Shown piece after piece: positions 31,788 through 41,188 of a stretch of DNA of 64,000 bases. The notes under the pieces are model-generated. The model was not told the origin of the DNA and did no database searches. It saw only the letters and a program-made list of their open reading frames with translations. This stretch comes from an uncultured beta proteobacterium (GTDB lineage Bacteria; Pseudomonadota; Gammaproteobacteria; Burkholderiales; Burkholderiaceae_C). The DNA lies in NCBI GenBank assembly GCA_903938815.1, contig CAJAES010000080.1, positions 55,386 to 119,385 on the forward strand. Direction: 5' to 3'. Within the stretch, counting starts at the first letter, position 1, and the number at the start of each line of letters is the position of its first letter. The translations under genes were made by a program, and so were the position numbers.

Positions 31788-33191
31788 TCAGAGCTGCCGG
31801 CTGACGCGCCAGATGACGTTCCCGACGTCGTCGGCCACCAGCAGCGCGCCCTGCGCATCGATGGCCACGCCCACGGGGCGCCCGTAGGCCTGGCCATCCG
31901 GACCGAGAAACCCGGTCAGCACATCGACCGGGGCCGCCATGGGCCGGCCAGCTGCGAAGGGAACGAAGATGACCTTGTAGCCACTGTGCGGCCGCCGGTT
32001 CCAGGAACCGTGCTGCCCGATGAACATGCCTTCGGTGAACGGTGCCGGCAAGCTGCTGCCCACGGCCGAGGCCAGGCCGAGCGAGGCCGTGTGGGGCCCG
32101 AGCCCGTAGTCGGGCACCAGCGTCCGGGCCAGCAGACCGGGCTCTGCGGGCGGAGCGCGCGAATCCAGGTTGGCGCCGAAGTAGCTGTACGGCCACCCGT
32201 AGAAGCCGCCGTCCTGCACGGAGGTCAGGTAGTCGGGTACGAGGTCGCTGCCGAGTTCGTCGCGCTCGTTCACCACGGTCCAGAGCCGCCCGTCGCCCTG
32301 GCTCCAGGCCATGCCGACCGGATTGCGCAGGCCCGAGGCGAAGATGCGGCGCGTACCGTTGGACAGATCGATTTCCCAGATCGCGGCCCGCCCTTGCTCG
32401 ACCGTCATCCCGCGCTCGGCGATGTTGCTGTTCGAACCCACGCTCGCGTACAGCTTGCGCCCGTCGGGGCTGACCAGAAGATTCTTCGTCCAGTGGTGAT
32501 TGATGGGGCCGCCTGGCAGGTCCACCAGCTTCTCGCCGGGGGCGCTGATGACGGTGTCCCCGCTGCGGTACGGGTATGCACGCACGGCATCCGCATTCGC
32601 CACGAAGGGCCGCTCGCCCACCAGCGCCATGCCGAAAGGCGAGTACAGGCCGGACAGCAGCACCGAGCGGGCATCGGCGACACCGTCGCCATCGGTATCG
32701 CGCAGCAGCGTGATGCGGTTCGCGCTGGGCACGCCGGCGCCGGCGCGCTTCATCACGAACCCCGCGACCCAGTCCTTCAGGCCGGCCGAACCCGCAGGCT
32801 TGGGCGGCGCATTGCTCTCAGCGACCAGCACGTCGCCGTTCGGCAGCACGTGCAGCCAGCGCGGATGGTCCAGGCCGCGCGCGAAGGCGACGACGCGCGT
32901 GCCCTGGGCAGCGCGGGGCAGCACGCCGTCCGGCCACCCGCGGGCCGGCGCGATGTTCACCGTGGGCACCAGCGTGCTCACAGGTGGCGGCAGCACCGGG
33001 CGAGGCCCGGTTCCGTCGGCCACGGTCAGGCGGGCGGTGTCACCGCAAGCCGCAAGGAGCAGCGCGGCCAGCAAGCCACCGCACCGGCGGGGCCACGCCC
33101 GCACCGGGCGTCGCGGCACCCCGCGCCGAGAGGGCGCACCCGCAGAACCGTCTGCAATAATCCGCTCAATTGCCATCATTGCCTGCTCCAT
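31788..33191 (-). CDS. sorbosone/PQQ-type sugar dehydrogenase-like lipoprotein
   Basis: A 467-residue six-bladed beta-propeller of the soluble aldose/sorbosone dehydrogenase family. A lipobox LLLAAC lies near residue 48, followed by [40 protein letters not shown] and the C-terminal [15 protein letters not shown] and [19 protein letters not shown]. The family oxidises sugars or sorbosone with PQQ, and activity of this protein is unproven. The annotated start gives a long leader; a later start would still keep the lipobox. It is convergent with the HiPIP gene. Confidence 0.85.
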   Translation of the reverse strand: MEQAMMAIERIIADGSAGAPSRRGVPRRPVRAWPRRCGGLLAALLLAACGDTARLTVADGTGPRPVLPPPVSTLVPTVNIAPARGWPDGVLPRAAQGTRVVAFARGLDHPRWLHVLPNGDVLVAESNAPPKPAGSAGLKDWVAGFVMKRAGAGVPSANRITLLRDTDGDGVADARSVLLSGLYSPFGMALVGERPFVANADAVRAYPYRSGDTVISAPGEKLVDLPGGPINHHWTKNLLVSPDGRKLYASVGSNSNIAERGMTVEQGRAAIWEIDLSNGTRRIFASGLRNPVGMAWSQGDGRLWTVVNERDELGSDLVPDYLTSVQDGGFYGWPYSYFGANLDSRAPPAEPGLLARTLVPDYGLGPHTASLGLASAVGSSLPAPFTEGMFIGQHGSWNRRPHSGYKVIFVPFAAGRPMAAPVDVLTGFLGPDGQAYGRPVGVAIDAQGALLVADDVGNVIWRVSRQL

Positions 33192-33293
33192 TCATTTCCT
33201 GAAAAACCATTTGCGCGGATCATTTGGGAAATCGAGGCAGCAAATCGAATCGACCGCACAAATGATGGCACTCATTCGACAGGCGTGTGCCCG

Positions 33294-34754
33294 ATGATGA
33301 TTCCACAGACCCCCGAGGATCTCTGGCGCCAGGCCGTTCAACTCGATCGCGAAGGCCGACCCGTCGAAGCCATTGCGGTCTACGAACGACTGCTGTCCCT
33401 GAAGCCCCTGACACCCGACGCCTGGTACAACCTGGGACAGGCGCAATGGCGCACCCGGCGCTTCGATTCTGCGCTGGCATCCTACGAACGCGCGTTGTCT
33501 TGCGGCATCAGCCGTCCGGAAGAAGTCCACCTGAATCGCGCGGTGATCCTGGCGCAGCACCTGGGCCGGGCCGACGACGCGGCGCGTGAACTCCGGCGGG
33601 CGCTCGAGCTGAATGCCCGCTATGTGCCAGCGCTCCTGAATCTCGGGAACATTTCCGAACAGCAAGGCGACGCCGGACAGGCGAGCCGGCTCTACACGCA
33701 GGCATTGCAGGTCGACCCGGCGAACGCGCTCGCGCTGTCGCGCCTGCCGAACCTGCGGACCCTGAACGACGCGAACGATCCCCTGATTGCGCAACTGGCG
33801 CAGGCGGCGGGAGATGCCCGCCGACCGCCCGACGATCGCGCCGACCTGGGCTTTGGCCTCGGCAAGGCCCTGAACGACGTCGGCCGCCATGACGAGGCTT
33901 TCGCCGCCTACCAGGCGGCGAACCAGGCCAGCCGCACCGCGGGAGGCCCGGCATTGCGCTACGACGCCGCCGCCCACGAACGGCTGGTCGACCGCCTGGT
34001 CCGGGAATTCCCGCTCGCCAATCCGCCGCGCGTGCCGCCCCCCGGGCGCGCGGCGCCGATCTTCATCTGCGGCATGTTCCGGTCCGGGTCGACCTTGATC
34101 GAACAGGTGCTGGCGGCGCATCCACAAGTCACTGCAGGCGGTGAACTCGACCTGATTCCTGCGCTCGTGAAGCGGCATCTGCCACCGGGTGGAGATTGGG
34201 CTGTGCTGCACGACTCTGCAGCACTGGGCGCGATGGCCCGTGAATATCTGGATGCCGTGGAGAACATCTTTCCGGGCGCCGGCACACTGACCGACAAACG
34301 ACCGGACAACTTCCTGCATATCGGCCTGATCAAGACGCTGTTTCCCGATGCGCGCATCGTCTGCACGCGGCGTGACGCGGTCGACAACTGCCTTTCGGTC
34401 TACTTCCTGCACCTGAGCCGCGCGATGCCCTACGCGCTCGACCTGCTCGACATCGCGCACTGGTTCCGACAACACCGGCGACTGATGGAACATTGGAAGA
34501 CGCTGTACGGCGCGGACATCCACGAGGTGGACTACGACGCCTTCGTGTCGGACCCGGAGCCCGTGGCGCGCCAGTTGCTGGCGTTCTGCGGCCTGCCCTG
34601 GGAAGCTGCATGCCTGGATTTCCACCGGTCCCGCGGTGTCGTACGCACCGCGAGCCTGTGGCAGGTCAGGCAACCGCTGCACAGCCGCGCCAGCGGCAGA
34701 TGGCGCCACTACGAGCGCCATCTGGCCGGCCTGCGGGAGGCACTGGCGCTTTGA
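33294..34754 (+). CDS. TPR-sulfotransferase fusion protein
   Basis: A 486-residue protein. The N-terminal half (about 1-170) has four TPR units (WYNLGQAQWRTRRFDSALASYERAL and similar). The C-terminal half is a PAPS-dependent sulfotransferase with the phosphosulfate-binding loop FICGMFRSGSTLIEQ and the 3'-phosphate site CTRRDAVDNCLSVYF. Such fusions may sulfate proteins or surface glycans. Its stop codon directly abuts the stop of the PEP-CTERM gene on the other strand with no base between. Confidence 0.9.
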   Translation: MMIPQTPEDLWRQAVQLDREGRPVEAIAVYERLLSLKPLTPDAWYNLGQAQWRTRRFDSALASYERALSCGISRPEEVHLNRAVILAQHLGRADDAARELRRALELNARYVPALLNLGNISEQQGDAGQASRLYTQALQVDPANALALSRLPNLRTLNDANDPLIAQLAQAAGDARRPPDDRADLGFGLGKALNDVGRHDEAFAAYQAANQASRTAGGPALRYDAAAHERLVDRLVREFPLANPPRVPPPGRAAPIFICGMFRSGSTLIEQVLAAHPQVTAGGELDLIPALVKRHLPPGGDWAVLHDSAALGAMAREYLDAVENIFPGAGTLTDKRPDNFLHIGLIKTLFPDARIVCTRRDAVDNCLSVYFLHLSRAMPYALDLLDIAHWFRQHRRLMEHWKTLYGADIHEVDYDAFVSDPEPVARQLLAFCGLPWEAACLDFHRSRGVVRTASLWQVRQPLHSRASGRWRHYERHLAGLREALAL

Positions 34755-35384
34755 TCAGGCCTTGCGGCGGCGCGAAGCACCCACGCCGAGCAGTGCCAGG
34801 CCAACCAGCGCGAGGCTGGCAGGTTCCGGAACGTCGACGGGTTCCGTGCCGGTCGCGCTGAGGCTGGCGGACCAGGACGCCGTGGCGTCCGGGCCGCATT
34901 GGCCTGCGATCTCGAGGCTTTCATTGCAGCTGCCCTGGGCGGACCAGCTCATCGTGAAGCCGGTGGGCATGTAGCCGTTGCCTTCGACGATGCCGGTTCC
35001 CGAGAACGAGATGCGGTCCGAGCACTGACCTTCAGCGCAGGTCATCGCGGTGCTGTTGATCGAGCCCCAATCGGTGATGGCGAACGAGAAGCCGTCGATC
35101 TCGAACACTTCTGCCATCGTGAAGGCGAACTCGAAGTCGAATGCCGAGCCGGTGCCGCTGGCCGGGGTCAGGTCGCCGGAAACGCTGCCGATGAGGGCGG
35201 TTTCCAGCAGGTCGAAGACCGTGAGCTTGCTGACCAGCGACGTGGGGACGCCGAGAGCCGTGGTGTTGTTCTGGAAGAAGCCGTTGGCCGAGGCCGAGCC
35301 CGTGATCAGGGCAGCGTGGGCAGCGGGCATGGCGAGCAGGGCAGCCGATGCCAGGGCGGTCATTACAACTCGATTCATCTTCAT
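34755..35384 (-). CDS. PEP-CTERM sorting-signal protein
   Basis: A 209-residue exported protein. A signal peptide (VVMTALASAALLAMPAAHA) precedes a beta-rich region with four Cys and a C-terminal sorting signal VPEPASLALVGLALLG followed by RRR, the target of exosortase. Such proteins go to the cell surface or extracellular matrix in exopolysaccharide-making bacteria. GGAG lies seven bases before the ATG. No exosortase or EPS genes are in the window, so the system must be encoded elsewhere. Confidence 0.93.
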   Translation of the reverse strand: MKMNRVVMTALASAALLAMPAAHAALITGSASANGFFQNNTTALGVPTSLVSKLTVFDLLETALIGSVSGDLTPASGTGSAFDFEFAFTMAEVFEIDGFSFAITDWGSINSTAMTCAEGQCSDRISFSGTGIVEGNGYMPTGFTMSWSAQGSCNESLEIAGQCGPDATASWSASLSATGTEPVDVPEPASLALVGLALLGVGASRRRKA

Positions 35385-35429
35385 GGGGGGACTCCGAATG
35401 CCGCACTGTGCGACTGATCAATGACGTTC

Positions 35430-35444
35430 GCAATCCGCGTGCCA
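35430..35444 (-). promoter_or_regulatory. sigma-54 (-24/-12) promoter of the PEP-CTERM gene
   Basis: The minus strand reads TGGCACGCGGATTGC, a full match to TGGCAC-N5-TTGC. The start point would lie near 35418, about 35 bases before the ATG. PEP-CTERM genes are known to depend on RpoN with the PrsK/PrsR pair in several species. Confidence 0.8.
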
Positions 35445-35869
35445 ATTTCAATTAACTCAATTCAATCAACGCAATCCCGGAAGGTTCAATATGTCGTCTT
35501 GTAAAGCTGTAAGGATTGCCGACAAAGTCGAATTGAACCGTCTTTTGACTTATTCCGGAATCGGCTCCAGATTGGGATATTTGCTCAATTAGACGAACAA
35601 TTCATGAAGGGATGTCTGTTCGCCATCGAACACAAGTAATCTGCAGACAGGCTCATCGGAGAAATTGCCGGGCGTCAGGCGGGACCGGCGGATTCGTGCC
35701 GATGTCGGGTGGGCTCGGGATACCGCCGAGCCGATCCGCCCGGTTGACGGGGATCAATCCAGCAGGCCCGCACGAGCCGTATGGTCCAGGTTCACTTTCG
35801 GACGAGGTCGCTCATGGATGTGCTGTACGCCGGTCCCGCGATACAGCCCCAGCGGAAAGCTCGACCTGC
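35445..35869. other. AT-richer non-coding region upstream of the PEP-CTERM gene
   Basis: About 35445-35610 is clearly richer in A and T than its surroundings, with repeats of TTCAAT/ATTGAA and TGTAAAGC-TGTAAGG near 35510. This suits an enhancer-binding site for the sigma-54 promoter. From 35612 on the base composition returns to normal, but I see no real gene until the Fe-S remnant. Confidence 0.45.
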
Positions 35870-36113
35870 TGCACCGAGTACGACGCTGCAGCCAGGTGTT
35901 CCCCATGGGCGGGAACACAGCGCGCGGCGTCAATGTCAGGCGCGAGGCGCTCAGCAGATCGACGCCACCGGCGCAGCCACGGTGGCCGTATCCTGCGCGA
36001 GTTGCCGCCTGAACTTCATGGCCGGCGCGGAACAGGATGCGTGGCCGACGCGCATCGAGAGCGTGGTCGAACTGGTGGCTGCGCAGTTGCCGGGAACGAC
36101 CCAAGCCCCCTGA
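35870..36113 (+). pseudogene. remnant of an Fe-S oxidoreductase C-terminus (CCG-type)
   Basis: The frame ending at 36113 reads IDATGAATVAVSCASCRLNF then WPTRIESVVELVAAQL. This resembles the last Cys-rich CCG-type segment of glycolate-oxidase-like or DgcB-like (Fe-S) proteins. No start, upstream domain or ribosome site is present, so it looks like the leftover end of a deleted gene. Identification rests on about 40 residues only. Confidence 0.35.
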
Positions 36114-36215
36114 GAACCCTGAGGCTCCTGAGGCTCCGTTTCGCCGGGCAGCACCCCGGCTACGCGGCCTGCATCGCCGGGACGCGGCGGTTCCTGCCCG
36201 GCATCTTCCAGCGCC

Positions 36216-37523
36216 TCAAGCCTGCGGCCCCGATGCGGCAGGCCGGGACAGCCGCGCCATGGCCGCCATGGCCTGCTGCTTGTAGCGCGCCAGGATGGCC
36301 TGCTTTTCGGCGTCCTGAGGGTCGACGCCCGACATCAGCTTGCCGAAACCATCCAGCCGGCTGTCCCGCACCCATTGCCGCAGGGCCTTGTCCTGGCCCC
36401 AGTGGTACTGGTTGCGCATGTTCGCGGCCATCGCCAGCGGATAGTCGTCCAGCGCATGCGGGAAGCACGATGCGATCACCCTGGAAGATGGGCTGAAGGG
36501 GCCGCGGCTCGACCGCCGACGCGGTGCAGTCGACGAAGAGCGTGTCGGGCTCTACCGCCACCCGGCCATCGTCCAGCTGCATGTGGTCCGCGGACAGCCG
36601 CTGCACCCGGCCCAGCCGGATGACGTTCCGGATGCCGCGCAGCAAATCCACCTCGCCCGGGGAGATGGTGGCCAGATGGAACATGGTCGGCATGCGATCG
36701 CGGTCGATGCGCAGCAGGTTGCCGCAGGCCTCCAGGCGCAGGAACAGGTCCTCGGTGGACGTGGCCTGGGCAAAGGCCTCCATCTGGTCGGCCTGCCCAC
36801 CGATGGCCTCCTTGAAGAATTCCGGCCCCGGCTGGGTGGTGATGCGGTTGATGAGCCATGAATCACGCGGCATCACCCACTGGATGGCCTCGGGGCTCGT
36901 GCCCGCATGGATCAGCCAGACGATCGCATCCATCGCGGTCTTGCCGGCGCCGACGATCACGACCTTGCCCGGCACACGGCCCTGGGCCCCGCCGCTCCAC
37001 AGCTCGGGCAGGGCATTCGGCGGCACGAGGCGCACGCCGGGCTCGACCGCGAAGCGCGGCACATGCGTCGACGGCACGGACGGGCTCAGGTAGCTGGCAT
37101 CGACCACCTTGCGGCGCACCGTGACCCGGGTGCGCTCTGCGGACAGGATGGAATCGAATTCGCCGTCTCCGAGCCAGTTGCACATCGGGTGGTAGGCCAC
37201 ACGCCCGCTGGCCAGCAGCCTGTCGTTCATCACGCGCCCGAAGTAGTCGCTGATCTCGGGGCCGGAGGCCAGTTCGTACAGGCCGCGGTTCAGCCGGCGG
37301 TATCGATCCGGCGGTTGCCGAGCTCCATCGAGTTCACGCCATAGAAGGCCGAAGGCTGATGAAGGGTCACGAAGCCGTAGGCGTCGTTCCAGTGGCCGCC
37401 GGGCTTGCCGTGGCGGTCGACGAGCGTCACGTGGGCATCGCTCTCGTCGATCAGGGTGTCGGCGAAGGCCAGACCGGCCATGCCGCTGCCGATGACGAGG
37501 TAGTCGGTCTCGATGTGTTTCAT
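36216..37523 (-). pseudogene. flavin monooxygenase-like NAD(P)/FAD oxidoreductase, frameshifted
   Basis: Three frames join to one protein. Residues from 37523 to about 37290 have the FAD fingerprint VIGSGMAG. A second frame, from about 37285 to 36480, carries the NADP site VVIVGAGKTAMDA. A third, from about 36480 to 36216, has the C-terminus (NQYHWGQDKALRQWVRDSR). One base seems missing in TACCGCCGGCTGAACC near 37292. At about 36480 the frame shifts again, and comparison with such proteins suggests some residues are lost. Either the gene is dead or the sequence has errors. Its ATG overlaps the stop of the endonuclease V-like gene (ATGA). Confidence 0.75.
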
Positions 37524-38044
37524 GCGGGGTCCCGGAAGTGGTTGGATGAGCCGGCCTTCGCCAGCCGGGCCGCAAGTTTCAGCAGTGTCGGCATGCGCTT
37601 GCGGCCGTGCATGGCGCGCAGACGCGCCTTCGCGGCACCCAGATCGATGCCGATGCAGGTGACGAGCAGCGGCCGGGTCTCTTCTTCCCGCATCACCTCG
37701 AACTGCGCGGGCAGGCCGGCGCTGGCGGACTTCGAGACGCCGACCACCGCCACCTGCCCGCCCAGCGCATGGTGCAGGTGCAGGCCCAGCCCGGCCGTTT
37801 CATCGGCGTCGAGGTGGACGAAGCCGTCGATGACGATGAGCTCCGGCGCCAGCCCATGTTCGCGCAGCAGCTGCAGGATGCAGGGCACGTCGCGCAGGTC
37901 GAGTTCGCCGCGCACGGGCTTCTGGCGCTCGGCGATGCGCGTGATGAAGGTGTGCGTGGGCTCGGGCGACTCCCAGGCATCGAAGGCCACGGCGGCGGCG
38001 TAGGCAAACTCGCCCTCGCGGTGGATCATGACTGCCAGTTTCAT
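37520..38044 (-). CDS. endonuclease V-like protein
   Basis: A 174-residue protein resembling a shortened endonuclease V. LIVIDGFVHLDADETAGLGLHLH aligns with the family's VDG..HPRR.GLA block, and VGVSKS with its GVAKS. The catalytic Asp of IDG and a preceding Glu (GELDLRDVP) remain. The HPRR sequence, the PYIPG wedge and the first DVSY motif are changed or absent, so inosine-directed cleavage is doubtful. It is translationally coupled to the broken flavoprotein. Confidence 0.6.
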   Translation of the reverse strand: MKLAVMIHREGEFAYAAAVAFDAWESPEPTHTFITRIAERQKPVRGELDLRDVPCILQLLREHGLAPELIVIDGFVHLDADETAGLGLHLHHALGGQVAVVGVSKSASAGLPAQFEVMREEETRPLLVTCIGIDLGAAKARLRAMHGRKRMPTLLKLAARLAKAGSSNHFRDPA

Positions 38045-38136
38045 CGGGGAGCCCTTCTGCGTTGCGGCATTGTCCTTCGCGCGAGTGCGGGCGGCGATTG
38101 GTAACCTTCAGGTCCGGCACTCGAAAAGCGCACCCC

Positions 38137-39213
38137 ATGTCTGACGGTCAGGAAGACCCCATCGATTCAGTCAAGCCCACGCTCGACTACCCCTTCAAGG
38201 ACCTGCCCGCGCGGGGCCGTTCGATCGAGGTCGCGCCGGGGGTTCACTGGATCCGCATGCCGCTGCCGTACGCGCTGGACCACATCAACCTGTGGGCGCT
38301 GGACGACGGCGAGGGCTGGGCGTTGGTGGATACCGGCGTGCGCACCGAACTGACGGCCGAGGTCTGGCGCGAGCTCTTCGCCAACTCGCCGGACCAGCGC
38401 CGGCTGACGCGCATCTTCGTCACCCACATGCACCCCGACCACGTGGGCATGGCGGGCTGGCTGACGCGCAAGTTCGACGTCCGCCTGTGGATGTCGCGCG
38501 GCGAATACCTGTCGTGCCGCGCCATGACCTCGGACACCGGCCGCGAAGCGCCGCCCGACGCCATCCGCTTCTACCAGCAGGCCGGCTGGGACGAGGCCGC
38601 GCTCGAAACCTACCGCGCACGCTTCGGCAACTTCGGCAAGCACATCCACCCGCTGCCCGACAGCTACGTGCGGCTGCAGGACGGGCAGGCGCTGCGCATC
38701 GGCGCGCACGACTGGCGCGTGGTGGTCGGCAGCGGCCATTCGCCCGAACATGCGTGCCTGTACTGCCCCGGACTGAAGCTGCTGATCTCGGGCGACCAGA
38801 TCCTGCCGCGCATCTCGTCGAATGTCTCGGTCTACCCCACCGAGCCCGAAGCGGACCCGATGACGGACTGGCTCGACTCGCTGGCGAAGCTGAAGCGGGA
38901 GGTGCCGGACGACGTGCTGGTGCTGCCTTCGCACAACGAGTGCTTCCGCGGCCTGCACGCCCGCATCGACTGGCTGCAGCGCGGGCAGAAGCGCTCGCTG
39001 GACCGGCTGCTGCGCAGCCTGAAGGAACCGCGCCGCGCGATCGACGTCTTCGGCAGCCTGTTCGCGCGCAGCATCAACGCCACCGACCTGCCGCTGCTGG
39101 GCATGGCCACCGGCGAGAGCCTGGCCTGCCTGAACCACCTCGTGCAGCGCGGGGCGGCAACCCGCGAACTGGATGCCGCCGGCGTGGCCTGGTACCGGGC
39201 GCGCCAGGACTGA
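38137..39213 (+). CDS. MBL-fold metallo-hydrolase
   Basis: A 358-residue metallo-beta-lactamase-fold hydrolase with the zinc motif THMHPDHVG (HxHxDH), a downstream GSGHSPEH and SGDQILPR, and a C-terminal helical extension of about 90 residues. This length and tail are typical of a proteobacterial subgroup of unknown substrate. The start at 38137 follows directly after a region without other good starts. Confidence 0.88.
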   Translation: MSDGQEDPIDSVKPTLDYPFKDLPARGRSIEVAPGVHWIRMPLPYALDHINLWALDDGEGWALVDTGVRTELTAEVWRELFANSPDQRRLTRIFVTHMHPDHVGMAGWLTRKFDVRLWMSRGEYLSCRAMTSDTGREAPPDAIRFYQQAGWDEAALETYRARFGNFGKHIHPLPDSYVRLQDGQALRIGAHDWRVVVGSGHSPEHACLYCPGLKLLISGDQILPRISSNVSVYPTEPEADPMTDWLDSLAKLKREVPDDVLVLPSHNECFRGLHARIDWLQRGQKRSLDRLLRSLKEPRRAIDVFGSLFARSINATDLPLLGMATGESLACLNHLVQRGAATRELDAAGVAWYRARQD

Positions 39214-39228
39214 GGCGTCCGCACGGGG

Positions 39229-40089
39229 TCAGGCACCGCCGGGCCCTTCGAACCAGGGCAGCAGGGCCTTCGCTGCCTCGATGCGCAGGGGCAGCGCGAC
39301 GCGCTCGTCGTTCATGACGTCGAGCAGGAACTTGCGCGGGCCGCGAGCAGCAGCGATGGGAGCGGCGAGGTGCATTGCCGCATGAGGCATCGCGGCGGGC
39401 GCCGGATCGCCGGACTGGGCCGTGTTCGGTACCCATCCAGATCCCGAACTCCAACCGGGCAAGCTCCCCGACCCCGACCCCGACGCCGCAGCAGCAGCCA
39501 CGTGCGCCGTCGCCGTGTCCGCCACAAGCCGCTCCATCGCGCGCCGCAGCGCGGCAGGCTCGATGCTCTTCAACCGCGAGAGCGACTCCGCCTGCCCATC
39601 AGGGTTGGGCGGCATGTCGAGCCAGGGCTCCTCGGCGAACACCGGCGCCAGGTCCTGGGCCACGAACGCGGACCAGCGGCCATCGGCCCACTGCGCCGCC
39701 GGCACCTGCTGCGCATGCACGACCTGCATCGGCGCCGAGGCATCCGGCTCCGGCAGCAACCGGAGCCGTTCGGGATCGATGCCGCCCAGATACCGCAGGC
39801 GAAGCGCGCCCAGGAAAGCCGCCGCCTGCACGGTCGGCACCGCATGAGCGAGCGAGAACCAGAGCTGGACGCCGTCCCGGCCCGACACCGCAATGGCGGG
39901 CGCGGGCAGGTCCAGGTCAGCCTGCACCCCTTGCCAGACCGCCGACAGCAGTGACCAGTCAGCAGGACGGGCCAGTTCCAGCACCATGGCACGCGACTGC
40001 CCGTCCGGGCCGACCAGGCCGGCATGCGCCGGGTCCGCAGGGCCGGCCGGAAGATAGAGGCGTTGCAGTTCGGATTGCAGTCGGTTCAT
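39229..40089 (-). CDS. conserved hypothetical protein
   Basis: A 286-residue protein that I do not recognise. It has an N-terminal globular part with GVQLWFSLAHAVP and RWSAFVAQDLAPVFAEEPWLD, and a Ser/Gly-rich spacer (SGSGSGSLPGWSSGSGW) that arises from a short DNA repeat. The C-terminal helix MNDERVALPLRIEAAKALLPWFE looks conserved. The start at 40089 is the first Met with this fold. Confidence 0.65.
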   Translation of the reverse strand: MNRLQSELQRLYLPAGPADPAHAGLVGPDGQSRAMVLELARPADWSLLSAVWQGVQADLDLPAPAIAVSGRDGVQLWFSLAHAVPTVQAAAFLGALRLRYLGGIDPERLRLLPEPDASAPMQVVHAQQVPAAQWADGRWSAFVAQDLAPVFAEEPWLDMPPNPDGQAESLSRLKSIEPAALRRAMERLVADTATAHVAAAAASGSGSGSLPGWSSGSGWVPNTAQSGDPAPAAMPHAAMHLAAPIAAARGPRKFLLDVMNDERVALPLRIEAAKALLPWFEGPGGA

Positions 40090-40333
40090 GGCGCCATCGA
40101 AGAGTCGCGGGTGCCGGCATCGGCTGCGTAGTGTGATGCACCCGCGACTGGGGCGGGGCGTTGTACGGGGCAGCCCGACCCCATCGGCGCTGCCACGAAA
40201 GCGCACAGCCCGCGAAACAGCGGCCATGCGGGTTCTTCGCCGCCAAGCGACGAGGCACGGCGCGGCACCTCGCTTCGTACAAGTCCGCTTAACATTCGGC
40301 GCCACAAATTCCACCAGACGCAGGAGACTCCCC

Positions 40334-41155
40334 TTGGACATGCAAGCCATTCAGACCTTTCTCGGCACCACCGCGACCGAGCTCGCCATCAAGATCGGCG
40401 CGGCGATTGCCTTCTGGATCATCGGCCGCTGGCTGATCGGCCGCGTCATCGGCCTCGTGCAGACGGCGATGAACCGCAACCACGTCGACCCGACGTTGAC
40501 CAAGTACCTCGGCTCCATCGTCGCAGTCGCGCTGAACATCGCGCTGGTGCTCGGAATCCTGGGGTATTTCGGCATCCAGACCACCAGCTTCGCCGCGATG
40601 CTGGCTGGCGCAGGCGTGGCGATCGGTGCGGCCTGGAGCGGCATGCTCGGCAACTTCGCCGCAGGCGCCTTCATGCTCGTACTGCGGCCCTTCAAGGTGG
40701 GCGACTTCGTCAGCATCGGCGGCATCACCGGCACCGTGCACGAACTGGGGCTGTTCGGCACCACCATCGTCACGCCCGACAACGTGCTCACGCTGGTGGG
40801 CAACGGAAAGGTCTTCGGCGACACGGTGCAGAACTTCTCGGCGCTGCCGGTGCGCCGCGTCGACCGCACCGCGCAGCTCGCCGGCAGCGTCGACCCCATC
40901 GACGCCATCGCACGCTTCAAGGCTGCGGTTGCGAAGATCCCCAACGTGGCCGTGACGCCGGCGCCTGAGGTGAACCTGCTCGACATGAACCTCAACGGCC
41001 CCGTCATCAGCGTGCGTCCGTACACGCACACCAATCACTACTGGCAGGTCTACTTCGACACCAACGAAGCCATCGTGCGGACTTGCGTCGAAGCCGGCTG
41101 GGCGGCGCCGACGCCGACGCAGATCACGAAGATCGTGCAGATGCCGGCAGCCTGA
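40334..41155 (+). CDS. small mechanosensitive ion channel (MscS family)
   Basis: About 273 residues: three N-terminal helices, the pore helix AAMLAGAGVAIGAAWSGMLGNFAAGAFMLVLRPFKVGDFV, and the cytosolic beta and alpha/beta domains. This is the length of E. coli MscS, and it gates to release solutes under osmotic shock. The TTG at 40334 is seven bases after GGAG, while the ATG at 40340 is thirteen, so I prefer TTG. Confidence 0.92.
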   Translation: MDMQAIQTFLGTTATELAIKIGAAIAFWIIGRWLIGRVIGLVQTAMNRNHVDPTLTKYLGSIVAVALNIALVLGILGYFGIQTTSFAAMLAGAGVAIGAAWSGMLGNFAAGAFMLVLRPFKVGDFVSIGGITGTVHELGLFGTTIVTPDNVLTLVGNGKVFGDTVQNFSALPVRRVDRTAQLAGSVDPIDAIARFKAAVAKIPNVAVTPAPEVNLLDMNLNGPVISVRPYTHTNHYWQVYFDTNEAIVRTCVEAGWAAPTPTQITKIVQMPAA

Positions 41156-41188
41156 AGCACCTGCCGAGGCTGGGTTAGGCTCAGGCCG

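Noticed and set aside
35612..36496. 294-residue plus-strand open frame
   Set aside because: It has no domain or ribosome site, and it runs over the Fe-S remnant and into the pseudogene on the other strand.
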